From positions 1 to 43,328 of the forward strand of contig NZ_PJBZ01000065.1 in the NCBI RefSeq assembly GCF_002835995.1: a stretch of DNA of 43,328 nt. The letters are read 5' to 3'. This DNA comes from Psychromonas sp. Urea-02u-13. Lineage in GTDB: Bacteria > Pseudomonadota > Gammaproteobacteria > Enterobacterales > Psychromonadaceae. The position numbers were made by a program, and so were the translations under genes. Below are positions 10,342 to 19,079 of this stretch, in pieces (the stretch's first letter is position 1; the number at the start of each line of letters is the position of its first letter). Below the pieces are notes generated by a model that was not told the origin of the DNA, ran no database searches, and saw only the letters and a list, made by a program, of their open reading frames with translations.

Positions 10342-11820
10342 ATGGATTTTCTCACCTTTGAGCATGCTTGGCAGGACAGCACCATTTACGTGGTGCTTTC
10401 TGCAACGTTATACTTCTCTCTCTTATTAATGACTTCCCTACGTGTCATTATCAAACGCAAACCCATCGGTATTTCTCTTGCATGGTTATTTTTAATCTAT
10501 GCAATTCCTCTGCTTGGCATTATTGGTTATTTCATTTTTGGCGAACTGCATTTAGGTAAAAAACGACAAAAACGCAGTGAATCGATGGCCATAGAGTTTA
10601 AAACTTGGTTAAAAAATGAAGTGCAAGAAAATCGCTTGCCTGAAGCACTGAGTTCTCCCTCTGTATTACCCATGCAACGCTTTGTGGAATCTTATACGGG
10701 TGTGCCTATGATGTTAGGCAATGATCACCATCTTCTTGACTCCACCCAGCAAATATTAATTGAGCTAACTGAGAAAATTAAAACAGCAAAAACACGTTGT
10801 TATTTAATGTTTTATATCTGTAATGAGGGTGGCTTAGTTGACCCGTTATTAGATGCCTTAATGCAAGCAGCTCAACGTGGCGTTGAATGTAAGTTATTGT
10901 TCGACTCTGTGGGTAGCCATGATTTTTTTAACGGGAAAAAACCACAAGCCTTAAGGCTCGCAGGCGTAGAAGTTGTAGAAGCCTTACCGGTGGGAGCCTT
11001 TCGGTTACTGTTTCAACGACAAGATTTACGTATGCATCGTAAGTTAGTGTGCATTGATGATGATGTTGCTTATACCGGTAGTATGAATCTTGTGGATCCC
11101 GCTTATTTTAAAAAAGACAAAGAACTTGGAGAGTGGGTTGATATTATGGTGCGTTGTAAAGGGCCTATTATCCAACAGATGCAGGGACTCTTTAGTTGGG
11201 ATTGGTATCTTGAAACGAATCAAAAAATTCCATTGCCAAGTGCCGAGGCAGAGCGCTTCCCTATTTGTGGCAAACAAAACTCGCAGCTTATCCCTTCTGG
11301 CCCAGGTTTTGGGCGGGCGAGTATTCACCAAGTTTTATTAACCGCTATTTACGAAGCCAAATATAGCTTGGTATTAACCACCCCCTATTTTGTACCCGAT
11401 GAAAGTTTATTAGCGGCATTACAGGTCGCTGCATTACGTGGTGTAGATGTGAAGGTTATTGTACCGGCTAAAAATGATTCTTTTATGGTGAAGTATGCCT
11501 CGCGCGCTTTCTTTGAAGAGTTACTGACCTCTGGTGTGAAAATCTATAAATTCCATGGCGGTCTATTACATACAAAAAGCATTGTCGTGGATGAAAAAAT
11601 TGCCTTAGTAGGCACGGTGAATTTAGATCGACGTAGCTTTTGGTTAAACTTTGAAATGACCATGTTAGTAGACGATCATGAGTTTGCCGGTGAGCTACTA
11701 ACCACACAGATGCATTACCTTTTAGCTTCGAAACCGTTATCACTTAATGAATGGAATAAACGCAGCTATTTTAAAAAACTACTAGAAAGCACTGTCTACC
11801 TTTTTAGCCCTTTATTGTAA
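10342..11820 (+). CDS. cls: Cardiolipin synthase (phospholipase D family)
   Basis: 492 aa, inner membrane. Transfers a phosphatidyl group between two phosphatidylglycerols to make cardiolipin. Two N-terminal transmembrane helices (about 12-32 and 45-68) are followed by two phospholipase D domains, each with an HxKxxxxD motif: HRKLVCID starting at His232 and HTKSIVVD starting at His410, followed by GSMN and GTVN as expected. Length and layout match ClsA (486 aa in E. coli). Start ATG has a weak upstream ATAGG. The gap to the next gene holds a 7-bp hairpin (GTTACAC 11825-11831 with GTGTAAC 11843-11849) lacking a U-tract. Confidence 0.93.
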   Translation: MDFLTFEHAWQDSTIYVVLSATLYFSLLLMTSLRVIIKRKPIGISLAWLFLIYAIPLLGIIGYFIFGELHLGKKRQKRSESMAIEFKTWLKNEVQENRLPEALSSPSVLPMQRFVESYTGVPMMLGNDHHLLDSTQQILIELTEKIKTAKTRCYLMFYICNEGGLVDPLLDALMQAAQRGVECKLLFDSVGSHDFFNGKKPQALRLAGVEVVEALPVGAFRLLFQRQDLRMHRKLVCIDDDVAYTGSMNLVDPAYFKKDKELGEWVDIMVRCKGPIIQQMQGLFSWDWYLETNQKIPLPSAEAERFPICGKQNSQLIPSGPGFGRASIHQVLLTAIYEAKYSLVLTTPYFVPDESLLAALQVAALRGVDVKVIVPAKNDSFMVKYASRAFFEELLTSGVKIYKFHGGLLHTKSIVVDEKIALVGTVNLDRRSFWLNFEMTMLVDDHEFAGELLTTQMHYLLASKPLSLNEWNKRSYFKKLLESTVYLFSPLL

Positions 11821-11876
11821 TAGTGTTACACAAATGATTTTAGTGTAACGAGCTTAATAAAAATAACGAGATCATA

Positions 11877-12644
11877 ATGAACAACACTGACCAAATAGCG
11901 GCTGAGCAGTTGCTTAATAACCGCATCAAAACACCTAAAAAATTACGTTTAGCCACTGAACTAAGACCACAAAACAGTGAACAAGCATTACAGATTCAAA
12001 GTGAAACGATAAAATTACGCAGTGATGAAGTCGCGGGTTGGAAGTGTTCGTTACCGTTAAATGAAGATCAGCTGATCGTGGCGCCACTCTTTAGCGATAC
12101 CGTGCAATCGGGCCAACAATGTAGCTTATTTTCTGAAAATGGAAAAGCGCGTGTTGAGCCTGAAATTGCGTTTATATTAGGCGCGGATTTACCTGCATCA
12201 ACAAACGGATATAGTGAAGCAGAGATTGATGCAGCTGTTGATCGTTGTCATATGGCCCTTGAACTGATGCAAGATCGTTTTAGTGGCCAAAGTGATGTTT
12301 CATTCTATGAAAAACTAGCAGATTGCTTAGTGAATCAAGGTTTATTTATAGGCCCTGAAATCGATAAAGCGAGCGCTTATTTAGCGAATGAATTTACCAT
12401 CACCTTCAATCAGGAAAAAAATAAACAGCGCTTTGCGGGAAAACACCCAAATCAATTACCACAAAAGCCATTACATTGGTTAATTAACTACATGAGCCAG
12501 CGTGGTGTTAGTTTTACAGCAGGCCAAGCCATCATTACTGGGTCTTATGCTGGCGTGGTTGAGGTTGATTTTAATTGCTTAACAGAAATCGAATATGAAG
12601 GCTTAGGAAAATACCAAGTTACTTTTATTGAAGATTCAGTATAA
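11877..12644 (+). CDS. 2-keto-4-pentenoate hydratase-like protein (fumarylacetoacetase superfamily)
   Basis: 255 aa, soluble. Resembles the hydratase/decarboxylase branch (MhpD, HpaH, DmpE-like) of the fumarylacetoacetate hydrolase superfamily, which hydrates or decarboxylates 2-keto-enoic acids with a divalent metal. Seen here: the ARVEPEIAF block with paired Glu94 and Glu96, normally metal ligands, and the closing GSYAGVVEVDF segment typical of the fold. No ring-cleavage or other aromatic-degradation gene is nearby, so the substrate cannot be named. It lies 65 bp upstream of gltS on the same strand, with no obvious terminator between, suggesting cotranscription. Start ATG follows AACGAG. 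Confidence 0.8.
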   Translation: MNNTDQIAAEQLLNNRIKTPKKLRLATELRPQNSEQALQIQSETIKLRSDEVAGWKCSLPLNEDQLIVAPLFSDTVQSGQQCSLFSENGKARVEPEIAFILGADLPASTNGYSEAEIDAAVDRCHMALELMQDRFSGQSDVSFYEKLADCLVNQGLFIGPEIDKASAYLANEFTITFNQEKNKQRFAGKHPNQLPQKPLHWLINYMSQRGVSFTAGQAIITGSYAGVVEVDFNCLTEIEYEGLGKYQVTFIEDSV

Positions 12645-12709
12645 AAGGGGCAGTACAGAAAAATCAGCATCAGTATCAATAAATTAATTTACTCAGAAAA
12701 GGATTTTCA

Positions 12710-13948
12710 ATGAACGACACTTTATCTATTGTGGATGGCGTATTAAGCCTAAGCTCTTTTTTCACCGTGACCATTGGCATTATTGTGTTGTTTGTTGGGC
12801 GACGAATTAATAGCGCATCAACATTATTACAGGAATTTAGTATTCCTGAACCTGTGACGGGCGGGATTCTGTTTTCTGTTTTGATTACATTGTTATTTGT
12901 ATTAACGGATATCGAGATTCAATTTGATTTAACCGCGCGCGATATTCTGCTGGTCTACTTCTTTACTACTATCGGTATCAATGCAAGTTTGAAAGACTTG
13001 ATAACGGGTGGTAAACCTCTGGTGATTTTATTATGTATTACTATTGCTTACATGATTCTACAAAACTTCACCGGTATTAGTGTGGCGCAGTTGCTAGGTC
13101 AAGATCCTGCTGTTGGTTTACTCGGTGGTAGTGTTTCTCTTATTGGTGGTCATGGTACTGCGATTGCTTGGGCGCCACGTATTGGTGAAGAATATGGCGT
13201 GAATAGCGCGATGGAAATTGGTATTGCCAGTGCAACTTTTGGTCTGATTTTAGCCAGTTTAATGGGCGGGCCTATTGCCAAATATTTAATCACGCGTAAT
13301 AACTTAAAACCGGCTGAAGAGATTGATGCTGTTTGCTCAAAACAGGAAAAAGCAGCGGAAAAAGGGATCAATAGTTTTGAGTTCTTAGATGCGGTTTTTG
13401 CTATCCATATTTGCGCTATTTTTGGTTTTATTCTCAATGAAGTGGTTGCTGAAATGGGCTTACAACTACCTCTTTTTGTAACGTGTTTGTTTGCAGGTAT
13501 TGTTATCACTAACTTATTACCTAAAAAGAAACGTCTTATTACGGGAACGCATTGGCCGACAGGCAGCCCTGCAATTACCTTAATCGCTGATATATCCTTA
13601 GGTACTTTCTTAGCGATGTCGTTAATGAGTATGCAGTTATGGACACTTGTTGATTTAGCGGGCCCTATTTTTGCCATCTTAGGCGCGCAGTTTATTATTG
13701 CGATTTTAGTAAACCTATATATCGTTTTTCCTGCGATGGGTAAAAATTATGATGCCGCTGTTGTGTGTGCTGGTTTTGGTGGAATATCACTTGGCTCGAC
13801 ACCCACGGCGATGGCCAATATGTCCGCTGTCTCGCAAAAGTATGGGTATTCAAAACAAGCATTTATTATTGTGCCGTTAGTGTGTGCCTTTTTTATCGAC
13901 TTAGTGAATGCAGTGATGATTCCATTCTTCCTAAGCACGTTCGCTTAA
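12710..13948 (+). CDS. gltS: Sodium/glutamate symporter
   Basis: 412 aa inner-membrane protein of the ESS family, importing glutamate with Na+. About ten to twelve hydrophobic segments are visible, in two homologous halves, each with a re-entrant-loop signature: GGSVSLIGGHGTAIAW (about 140-155) in the first and GFGGISLGSTPTAMANM (about 354-370) in the second. The N-terminal SIPEPVTGG motif is also typical. A hydrophilic loop (about 198-222) separates the halves. Start ATG has AAAAGGA 8 bp upstream. Length is normal (401 in E. coli). Probably cotranscribed with the upstream hydratase. Confidence 0.93.
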   Translation: MNDTLSIVDGVLSLSSFFTVTIGIIVLFVGRRINSASTLLQEFSIPEPVTGGILFSVLITLLFVLTDIEIQFDLTARDILLVYFFTTIGINASLKDLITGGKPLVILLCITIAYMILQNFTGISVAQLLGQDPAVGLLGGSVSLIGGHGTAIAWAPRIGEEYGVNSAMEIGIASATFGLILASLMGGPIAKYLITRNNLKPAEEIDAVCSKQEKAAEKGINSFEFLDAVFAIHICAIFGFILNEVVAEMGLQLPLFVTCLFAGIVITNLLPKKKRLITGTHWPTGSPAITLIADISLGTFLAMSLMSMQLWTLVDLAGPIFAILGAQFIIAILVNLYIVFPAMGKNYDAAVVCAGFGGISLGSTPTAMANMSAVSQKYGYSKQAFIIVPLVCAFFIDLVNAVMIPFFLSTFA

Positions 13949-14000
13949 CCCTGCCTATTAGCGCTATTTAGATAAAAACCTTCAATTAAACGCATTAATA

Positions 14001-14032
14001 GCACCAACATTAACAATAGTTAATGTTGGTGC
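14001..14032. promoter_or_regulatory. Perfect 14-bp inverted repeat between gltS and nagE
   Basis: GCACCAACATTAAC (14001-14014) and GTTAATGTTGGTGC (14019-14032) are exact reverse complements around an AATA loop. No T-run follows on either strand, so a normal intrinsic terminator is unlikely. It lies 26 bp upstream of a TATACT hexamer (14058-14063) that could be the nagE -10, fitting an operator or a transcript-end stem. Function is inferred only. Confidence 0.6.
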
Positions 14033-14100
14033 AACCTTCGCTTAACACGTCATTATTTATACTAGCCTCGAAATTTAATTTTAATCATTGAGGGTAAGTT

Positions 14101-15561
14101 ATGAGCGCATTAGGTTACATGCAAAAAGTCGGTAAAGCGTTAATGGTGCCAGTGGCAACATTACCAGCCGCCGCTATTTTGATGGGTATTGGTTACTGGA
14201 TTGATCCTGTTGGTTGGGGTAGCGAAAGCATTTTTGCAGCTTTCTTGATTAAGTCGGGTGCTGCGATTATCGATAACATGGCATTGCTGTTTGCTATCGG
14301 TGTGGCATTTGGTTTAAGTAAAGACAAAAGTGGTAACGCTGCACTATCTGGTTTTGTTGCATTTATGGTATTAACAACATTACTTTCGCCTGAAACGGTT
14401 GCGCAGTTAGAAGGTATTGATATTAGTGAAGTACCAGCTGCATTTGGCAGTATCGGTAATCAGTTTATCGGTATTCTAATCGGTATCGTATCGGCAGAAA
14501 TTTATAATAAATTTTCAGCGGTAGAATTACCTAAAGCCTTAGCGTTCTTCAGTGGTAAGCGTTTAGTACCAATATTGACGTCTATTGCGGGTATGTTATT
14601 AGCCTTTGTATTCCTTTATGTTTGGCCTGTTATTTTTGAAGGTCTAAGCATCTTTGGTCAATACTTACAGTCACTTGATGCATTGGGTGCAGGTCTGTTT
14701 GGTTTCTTTAACCGTTTATTATTAATGGTTGGCATGCATCACGCCCTATACCCTGTGTTTTGGTTTGATGTTGTTGGTATTAACGATATCCCGAACTTCT
14801 TAGGTGGCGCTCAGTCTATCGCAAATGGTACTGCTATTGTCGGTAAAACGGGTATGTATCAAGCGGGTTTCTTCCCTATCATGATGTTTGGTCTACCAGG
14901 TGCTGCACTTGCTATGTACCACTGTGCAGAGCCTCGTAACAAAGATAAAGTATTCTCAATTATGATTGCAGCTGCCATGGCTTCTTTCTTCACGGGTATT
15001 ACTGAACCACTTGAATTCAGCTTCATGTTCTTAGCGCCTGCACTGTATGTTGTGCATGCGGTATTAACCGGTCTGTCTTTATACATTGCTGCAAGTATGC
15101 AGTGGATGGCTGGTTTTGGTTTCTCAGCAGGTATGGTTGATTTTGTATTATCAAGCCAAAACCCATTAGCGACACAATGGTATATGCTGATTGCTCAAGG
15201 GCTTGTTTTCTTTGCTATTTATTACTTCTTATTCCGCTTTATCATTCAGAAATTCAACTTAAACACGCCTGGACGTGGTGAAGATATGAATGCTGGCGAA
15301 GAGAAAGAAGTGAATATGTCTGAACTAGCAGCCGCTTACATCAAAGAGATTGGTGGCAGTGAAAATATCGTTGAAGTTGATAACTGTATTACTCGTTTAC
15401 GTTTAACTGTAAAAGACTCATCTGTTGCTAACCAAGCTGGCTTAAAAGCGCTGGGTGCTATTGCGATTGTCCCAATGGGTAAAGATGGCTTACAGGTTAT
15501 CATTGGTCTTGGTAAAGTAGACAAAGTTGCTGATGCAATGAAAATTATTTTAAAAAAATAG
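14101..15561 (+). CDS. nagE: PTS N-acetylglucosamine permease, IICB
   Basis: 486 aa. Imports and phosphorylates N-acetylglucosamine using phosphate passed from PEP through EI, HPr and a IIA protein. IIC membrane domain about 1-390, with GFFPIMMFGLPGAALAMY and GITEPLEFSFMFLAP signatures that fit NagE better than PtsG (glucose). IIB domain about 405-486 with the phosphorylated Cys429 in NCITRLRL. The E. coli NagE carries a C-terminal IIA domain; here the protein stops after IIB, as in vibrios, so a separate IIA (for example Crr) must serve it. Start ATG follows GAGGGTAAGTT. A strong terminator follows. A glucose substrate is the main alternative. Confidence 0.88.
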   Translation: MSALGYMQKVGKALMVPVATLPAAAILMGIGYWIDPVGWGSESIFAAFLIKSGAAIIDNMALLFAIGVAFGLSKDKSGNAALSGFVAFMVLTTLLSPETVAQLEGIDISEVPAAFGSIGNQFIGILIGIVSAEIYNKFSAVELPKALAFFSGKRLVPILTSIAGMLLAFVFLYVWPVIFEGLSIFGQYLQSLDALGAGLFGFFNRLLLMVGMHHALYPVFWFDVVGINDIPNFLGGAQSIANGTAIVGKTGMYQAGFFPIMMFGLPGAALAMYHCAEPRNKDKVFSIMIAAAMASFFTGITEPLEFSFMFLAPALYVVHAVLTGLSLYIAASMQWMAGFGFSAGMVDFVLSSQNPLATQWYMLIAQGLVFFAIYYFLFRFIIQKFNLNTPGRGEDMNAGEEKEVNMSELAAAYIKEIGGSENIVEVDNCITRLRLTVKDSSVANQAGLKALGAIAIVPMGKDGLQVIIGLGKVDKVADAMKIILKK

Positions 15562-15614
15562 TTGTACTCTCCTAGCTAAATCTACCGCTAGTCGGTTTAA
15601 TTTAGTGAGTAATT

Positions 15615-15641
15615 AAAGGTGACCTTCGGGTCGCCTTTTTT
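15615..15641 (+). terminator. nagE intrinsic terminator
   Basis: AAAGGTGACC, loop TTCG, GGTCGCCTTT with one T-G wobble, then a T-run. A stable UUCG-type tetraloop hairpin, 53 bp after the nagE stop. Confidence 0.9.
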
Positions 15642-15750
15642 GTTACTATTATTTTATCTCTCTGCTTTATTTAAACCATCATGATGGGATGAAGCGCTAT
15701 AGATATTATCCGTAAAGTAATAAAGCGTATATTTTGCTAAAGGAAGCACA

Positions 15751-16425
15751 ATGAAAATATTAGTCGTCGAAGATGACCAAACAACACGTGAATTTGTTGT
15801 TAAAGCATTAACACAACAAGGTTTTGTGGTTGATAGTGCGGGTGATGGAAAAGAGGCGCTGATGATGGTGATTAGTTGTGAATACCAATTGGTTATCTTA
15901 GATCGTATGTTACCCAGTTTAGATGGATTGAAAGTACTAGCCGCAATGCGTGCAACGGGTAATACCACACCCGTGTTAATTTTAAGTGCTTTAGACAGTG
16001 TTGAACAAAGAGTTGAGGGGTTAACGGCGGGTAGCGATGATTACCTTACTAAGCCATTTGCGTTGGCTGAGTTATTAGCGCGGGTAAATATTATTTTACG
16101 CCGTCATACGCCAACTAAGGTTAACAATAAAATCGAAATAGGCGGGTTAGTGTTAAACCTGTTGTCACAAAAAGTCACTTACCACGAACAGCCGGTTTTA
16201 TTGCAAAACAAAGAGTTCATTCTACTCAGTTATCTAATGCAACATGCCGATGAGGTGGTTTCTCGTATGCGTCTTTTTGAAGCCGTATGGGATTATCATT
16301 TTGATCCAAAAACAAATGTGATTGATGTGCATATTGCTAAATTGCGTAAGAAATTAGAAAGCCAGGGGTTTAGCTCGCCGATCGAAACAGTACGTGGAGC
16401 AGGTTATGTTATTCGACAGCCGTAA
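15751..16425 (+). CDS. OmpR/PhoB-family response regulator
   Basis: 224 aa. N-terminal receiver (about 1-115): acidic pair Glu7-Asp8-Asp9, phosphoacceptor Asp51 in VILDRMLPSLDG, and Lys101 in the KPF motif. C-terminal winged-helix DNA-binding domain (about 128-222) with the NVIDVHIAKLRKKLE recognition region and the terminal VRGAGYVI. Shine-Dalgarno AAGGAAG 7 bp upstream of ATG. It overlaps the next kinase gene by about 20 bp, so the two are surely an operon. The signal and targets cannot be read from sequence; the location after nagE is suggestive only. Confidence 0.93.
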   Translation: MKILVVEDDQTTREFVVKALTQQGFVVDSAGDGKEALMMVISCEYQLVILDRMLPSLDGLKVLAAMRATGNTTPVLILSALDSVEQRVEGLTAGSDDYLTKPFALAELLARVNIILRRHTPTKVNNKIEIGGLVLNLLSQKVTYHEQPVLLQNKEFILLSYLMQHADEVVSRMRLFEAVWDYHFDPKTNVIDVHIAKLRKKLESQGFSSPIETVRGAGYVIRQP

Positions 16426-17752
16426 GGAGCTCTCTAGTTCATCGATTTTAAAATGGCTGGTCTCATTTGCGATCGTGCTATTTCTAATGATGAGCCTGTT
16501 AATGTATCAGCTTTACCATCGCTCAGTGGAACTTTATAACGCGAATCTTGATCAGTGGCTTATTGGTGAATCAGAACAATTAGCACAAATATCTGAAGTG
16601 GATGGGCAATTAGCCCTGCAGGAAAATATTCAGGAATTAAGAAAAGATAAACGCTACATTTATCATTTTACCGGTGAGAAAAGACGCAAGATAGAACCTA
16701 GCAATAATTACCCGACTATTGCACAAATTGATACTCAGGCGGAGCCGTTACAGACAGTACAAGATTACCCTACTATGCGTGCGACAAAAGTCATACTCGC
16801 AGATGGTCGTGAATTAGTGGTGGGTATTAATCGCGAACAGTATCAGCAATTTAAAAAGGATTTGGATATATCGATTGTTTGGAGCACTTTTTATCCTTTT
16901 CTAGCGTTATTTGTGATGGCCACATGGATAGCGATGCACCTCTTAAATCGCCTTAACTTAGTTAATCAAACCATGAATCGTGTCATGGATGGCGAGCGAG
17001 GCGTGCGTTTAAGTGTGAGTAAAAAAGGAGATGAGTTTGATGCCTTAGCGACACACCTTAATAACATGTTAGACCAATTAGAAAAGAGTGAATCTAAGCT
17101 TAAATCGTTAACTGTTGATATTGCCCATGATTTGCGCACACCCATGGGGCGCATTAAGTTACGTATTGAAGACTTATTAAATAGTGGCCAATTTTTGCCT
17201 AAAAATGAATTACTGTTATCTGAAATTCAGCAAGATTTCTCGCTACTTATCGATACTTTTAGCGGCATGATGGAGCTTTACAACTTAGAAACAGGACGAG
17301 TGCCGGTTGCTAAAAAGAGCTGTGATCTCAATAAAATAGTCAATGATGTATTAGATTTTACCGAGCCATTAGCGCTGGATAAAAATCAGGAAATATACAT
17401 CACCGTTGATATGCCGTGTATTTTACAGGGTAACCCGAGTTTACTGTTTAGAGCTGTGTTTAATCTGCTTGATAATGCCATTAAATACACACCTGAAAAT
17501 GGTGTTATAGAGATCATTATTGACTGTTTTGGGGTGGTGATTGCTGATAATGGCAAAGGTATTAAAGCAGAAGACAGGGAGCGTGCGTTAGACCAATTGG
17601 TACGTTTAGACCCCAGCCGCTCAGTACATGGTTTTGGTTTAGGTTTGGCGTTAGTCAATACTGTGATGAAAATTCACGATGGGCAGATTGGACTAAGCAA
17701 TAACTACCCTGGATTACGTGCGCGATTATTTTTTAATGAGTTAGCAGGTTAA
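16406..17752 (+). CDS. Sensor histidine kinase, partner of the upstream regulator
   Basis: 448 aa from ATG 16406, chosen over GTG 16394 because GGAGCAGG (16396-16403) sits just upstream; it overlaps the response regulator gene by 20 bp. Inner membrane: helix at about 14-36, a periplasmic domain of roughly 120 residues, a second helix (about 155-175), HAMP linker, HisKA with phospho-His241 (IAHDLRTPMGR), and HATPase_c with NLLDNAIKYTP (N box), ADNGKGI (G1) and GFGLGLALV (G2). All kinase motifs are intact. The periplasmic domain matches nothing I recognise. The 3' end is followed by the short heptad array at 17757. Confidence 0.92.
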   Translation: MLFDSRKELSSSSILKWLVSFAIVLFLMMSLLMYQLYHRSVELYNANLDQWLIGESEQLAQISEVDGQLALQENIQELRKDKRYIYHFTGEKRRKIEPSNNYPTIAQIDTQAEPLQTVQDYPTMRATKVILADGRELVVGINREQYQQFKKDLDISIVWSTFYPFLALFVMATWIAMHLLNRLNLVNQTMNRVMDGERGVRLSVSKKGDEFDALATHLNNMLDQLEKSESKLKSLTVDIAHDLRTPMGRIKLRIEDLLNSGQFLPKNELLLSEIQQDFSLLIDTFSGMMELYNLETGRVPVAKKSCDLNKIVNDVLDFTEPLALDKNQEIYITVDMPCILQGNPSLLFRAVFNLLDNAIKYTPENGVIEIIIDCFGVVIADNGKGIKAEDRERALDQLVRLDPSRSVHGFGLGLALVNTVMKIHDGQIGLSNNYPGLRARLFFNELAG

Positions 17753-17756
17753 GATC

Positions 17757-17819
17757 AGCTTCGAGTCTCGAGCTTCGAACTTCTATCTCGCAGCTAATCT
17801 CTCGCTACTCGTAGCTCGC
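17757..17819. repeat. Degenerate 9-unit heptad array
   Basis: Nine 7-bp units in register: AGCTTCG, AGTCTCG, AGCTTCG, AACTTCT, ATCTCGC, AGCTAAT, CTCTCGC, TACTCGT, AGCTCGC. It shares the xACTCGTAGCTC junction seen at the left edge of the 1421-1833 array. Like that one, it fills the gap between convergent genes, and its last base is the first base of the hemW stop codon complement. Confidence 0.75.
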
Positions 17820-18961
17820 TAATCCATAAACAACATTAATAACTCATTCAAATAACGATGGCCCAAATCAGTCATTAACCAATGATCACTATGTTTAATC
17901 AATAGCTGTTTATCAATCGCTTGCTGTATGGGTAATGCAATTGCATCAATGCTTAACCCTGTATATTGCTCAAACTCAGCAAAAGGAATCGGTGCAATCA
18001 AACGCATACGATTCATCATATATTCAAAGGCTAAATCTTCCTGCGCGACAGTTTGTAAATCATCTAAAAAAGGACGACTCTCGTCTAAATAACCTTTTGG
18101 ATGTTTGATTTTTGTGGTGCGTATTATTTTGTTTTCTAGCGGTAACGTTAACTTACCGTGCGCCCCACAACCAATACCTAAGTAGTCTGAAAATGACCAG
18201 TAGTTAATGTTATGTTGGCACTCAAAACCTACTTGCGTATAACCTGAAATTTCATACTGGCGATAACCATGTTCAGCGAGTAGTTTTTGTCCGGCTTCTT
18301 GAATCTCCCAGAGCAATTCATCTTCTGGTAATTTAGGCGGATGTGAAAAATATTGGGTATTTGGCTCGATGGTTAATTGATACCAAGAAAGATGTGTTGG
18401 TTTTAGATCAATGGCCGTTTGCAGGTCAAACAACGCATCCTCAAGACTTTGATCAGGTAAACCATGCATCAAGTCTAGGTTGAACGTGCTTACACCACTT
18501 TCTTTTGCTTGTAGCGCTGCAGATTTGGCTTCATCAACGCCATGTATTCGACCTAAACGGGTTAGTTTCTCTTGCTGAAAGCTTTGTACACCAAAAGAAA
18601 AACGGCTAACACCCGCTTTATAAAACTCTGCTATTTTACTGTTTTCAATGGCGCCAGGGTTTGCTTCTAAGGTGATCTCTATATTTTCCTTAAACGGAAT
18701 TAACTGCTCTACTTCTTTTAATAACCAGCCGATACCTTGTGCTGAAATAAGACTCGGCGTACCACCACCAATAAAAATAGTGTCTAGGATCCTGCCCTGA
18801 ACATAAAAAAGATCGGTTTTAAGATCTTTTAGTAAGGCTTCTAGGTAAGCTTGCTCGGGGATTTCTCCACGTAATTTATGAGAATTAAAATCGCAATATG
18901 GGCACTTTTCAATACACCAAGGAATATGAATATAAAGACTAAGTGGTGGCAGTTGTAACAT
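17819..18961 (-). CDS. hemW: HemW, radical SAM heme chaperone
   Basis: 380 aa. Related to the oxygen-independent coproporphyrinogen III oxidase HemN, but of the HemW (YggW) type, which binds heme and is thought to deliver it rather than oxidise porphyrinogen. The radical SAM 4Fe-4S motif is Cys16-x3-Cys20-x2-Cys23 followed directly by Asp-Phe (CDFNS), the HemW pattern; HemN has a fourth cysteine here. GGGTPS follows at about 70. The HemW C-terminal domain occupies about 270-380. Last gene of the yggS to hemW minus-strand series, as in vibrios and E. coli. Confidence 0.93.
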   Translation of the reverse strand: MLQLPPLSLYIHIPWCIEKCPYCDFNSHKLRGEIPEQAYLEALLKDLKTDLFYVQGRILDTIFIGGGTPSLISAQGIGWLLKEVEQLIPFKENIEITLEANPGAIENSKIAEFYKAGVSRFSFGVQSFQQEKLTRLGRIHGVDEAKSAALQAKESGVSTFNLDLMHGLPDQSLEDALFDLQTAIDLKPTHLSWYQLTIEPNTQYFSHPPKLPEDELLWEIQEAGQKLLAEHGYRQYEISGYTQVGFECQHNINYWSFSDYLGIGCGAHGKLTLPLENKIIRTTKIKHPKGYLDESRPFLDDLQTVAQEDLAFEYMMNRMRLIAPIPFAEFEQYTGLSIDAIALPIQQAIDKQLLIKHSDHWLMTDLGHRYLNELLMLFMD

Positions 18962-18991
18962 GGAGTGCCTATTTTATTGTAGGTGATTAAG

Positions 18992-19056
18992 GCAAGGCTA
19001 AAGCCTCACAGCCAATAACAGATGTTATATTTTGGGAAGTGAGGCTTTAGCCTTGC
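18992..19056. repeat. 18-bp perfect inverted repeat between rdgB and hemW
   Basis: GCAAGGCTAAAGCCTCAC (18992-19009) and GTGAGGCTTTAGCCTTGC (19039-19056) are exact reverse complements around a 29-bp loop. On the plus strand it is followed by ATGTTTTTATTTT. A related half, CAGAGCTTTAGCCTTGAGCG, lies near 38294-38313, so this appears to be a dispersed repeat rather than a gene-specific terminator. Confidence 0.75.
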
Positions 19057-19079
19057 ATGTTTTTATTTTGCTTTCTTGA

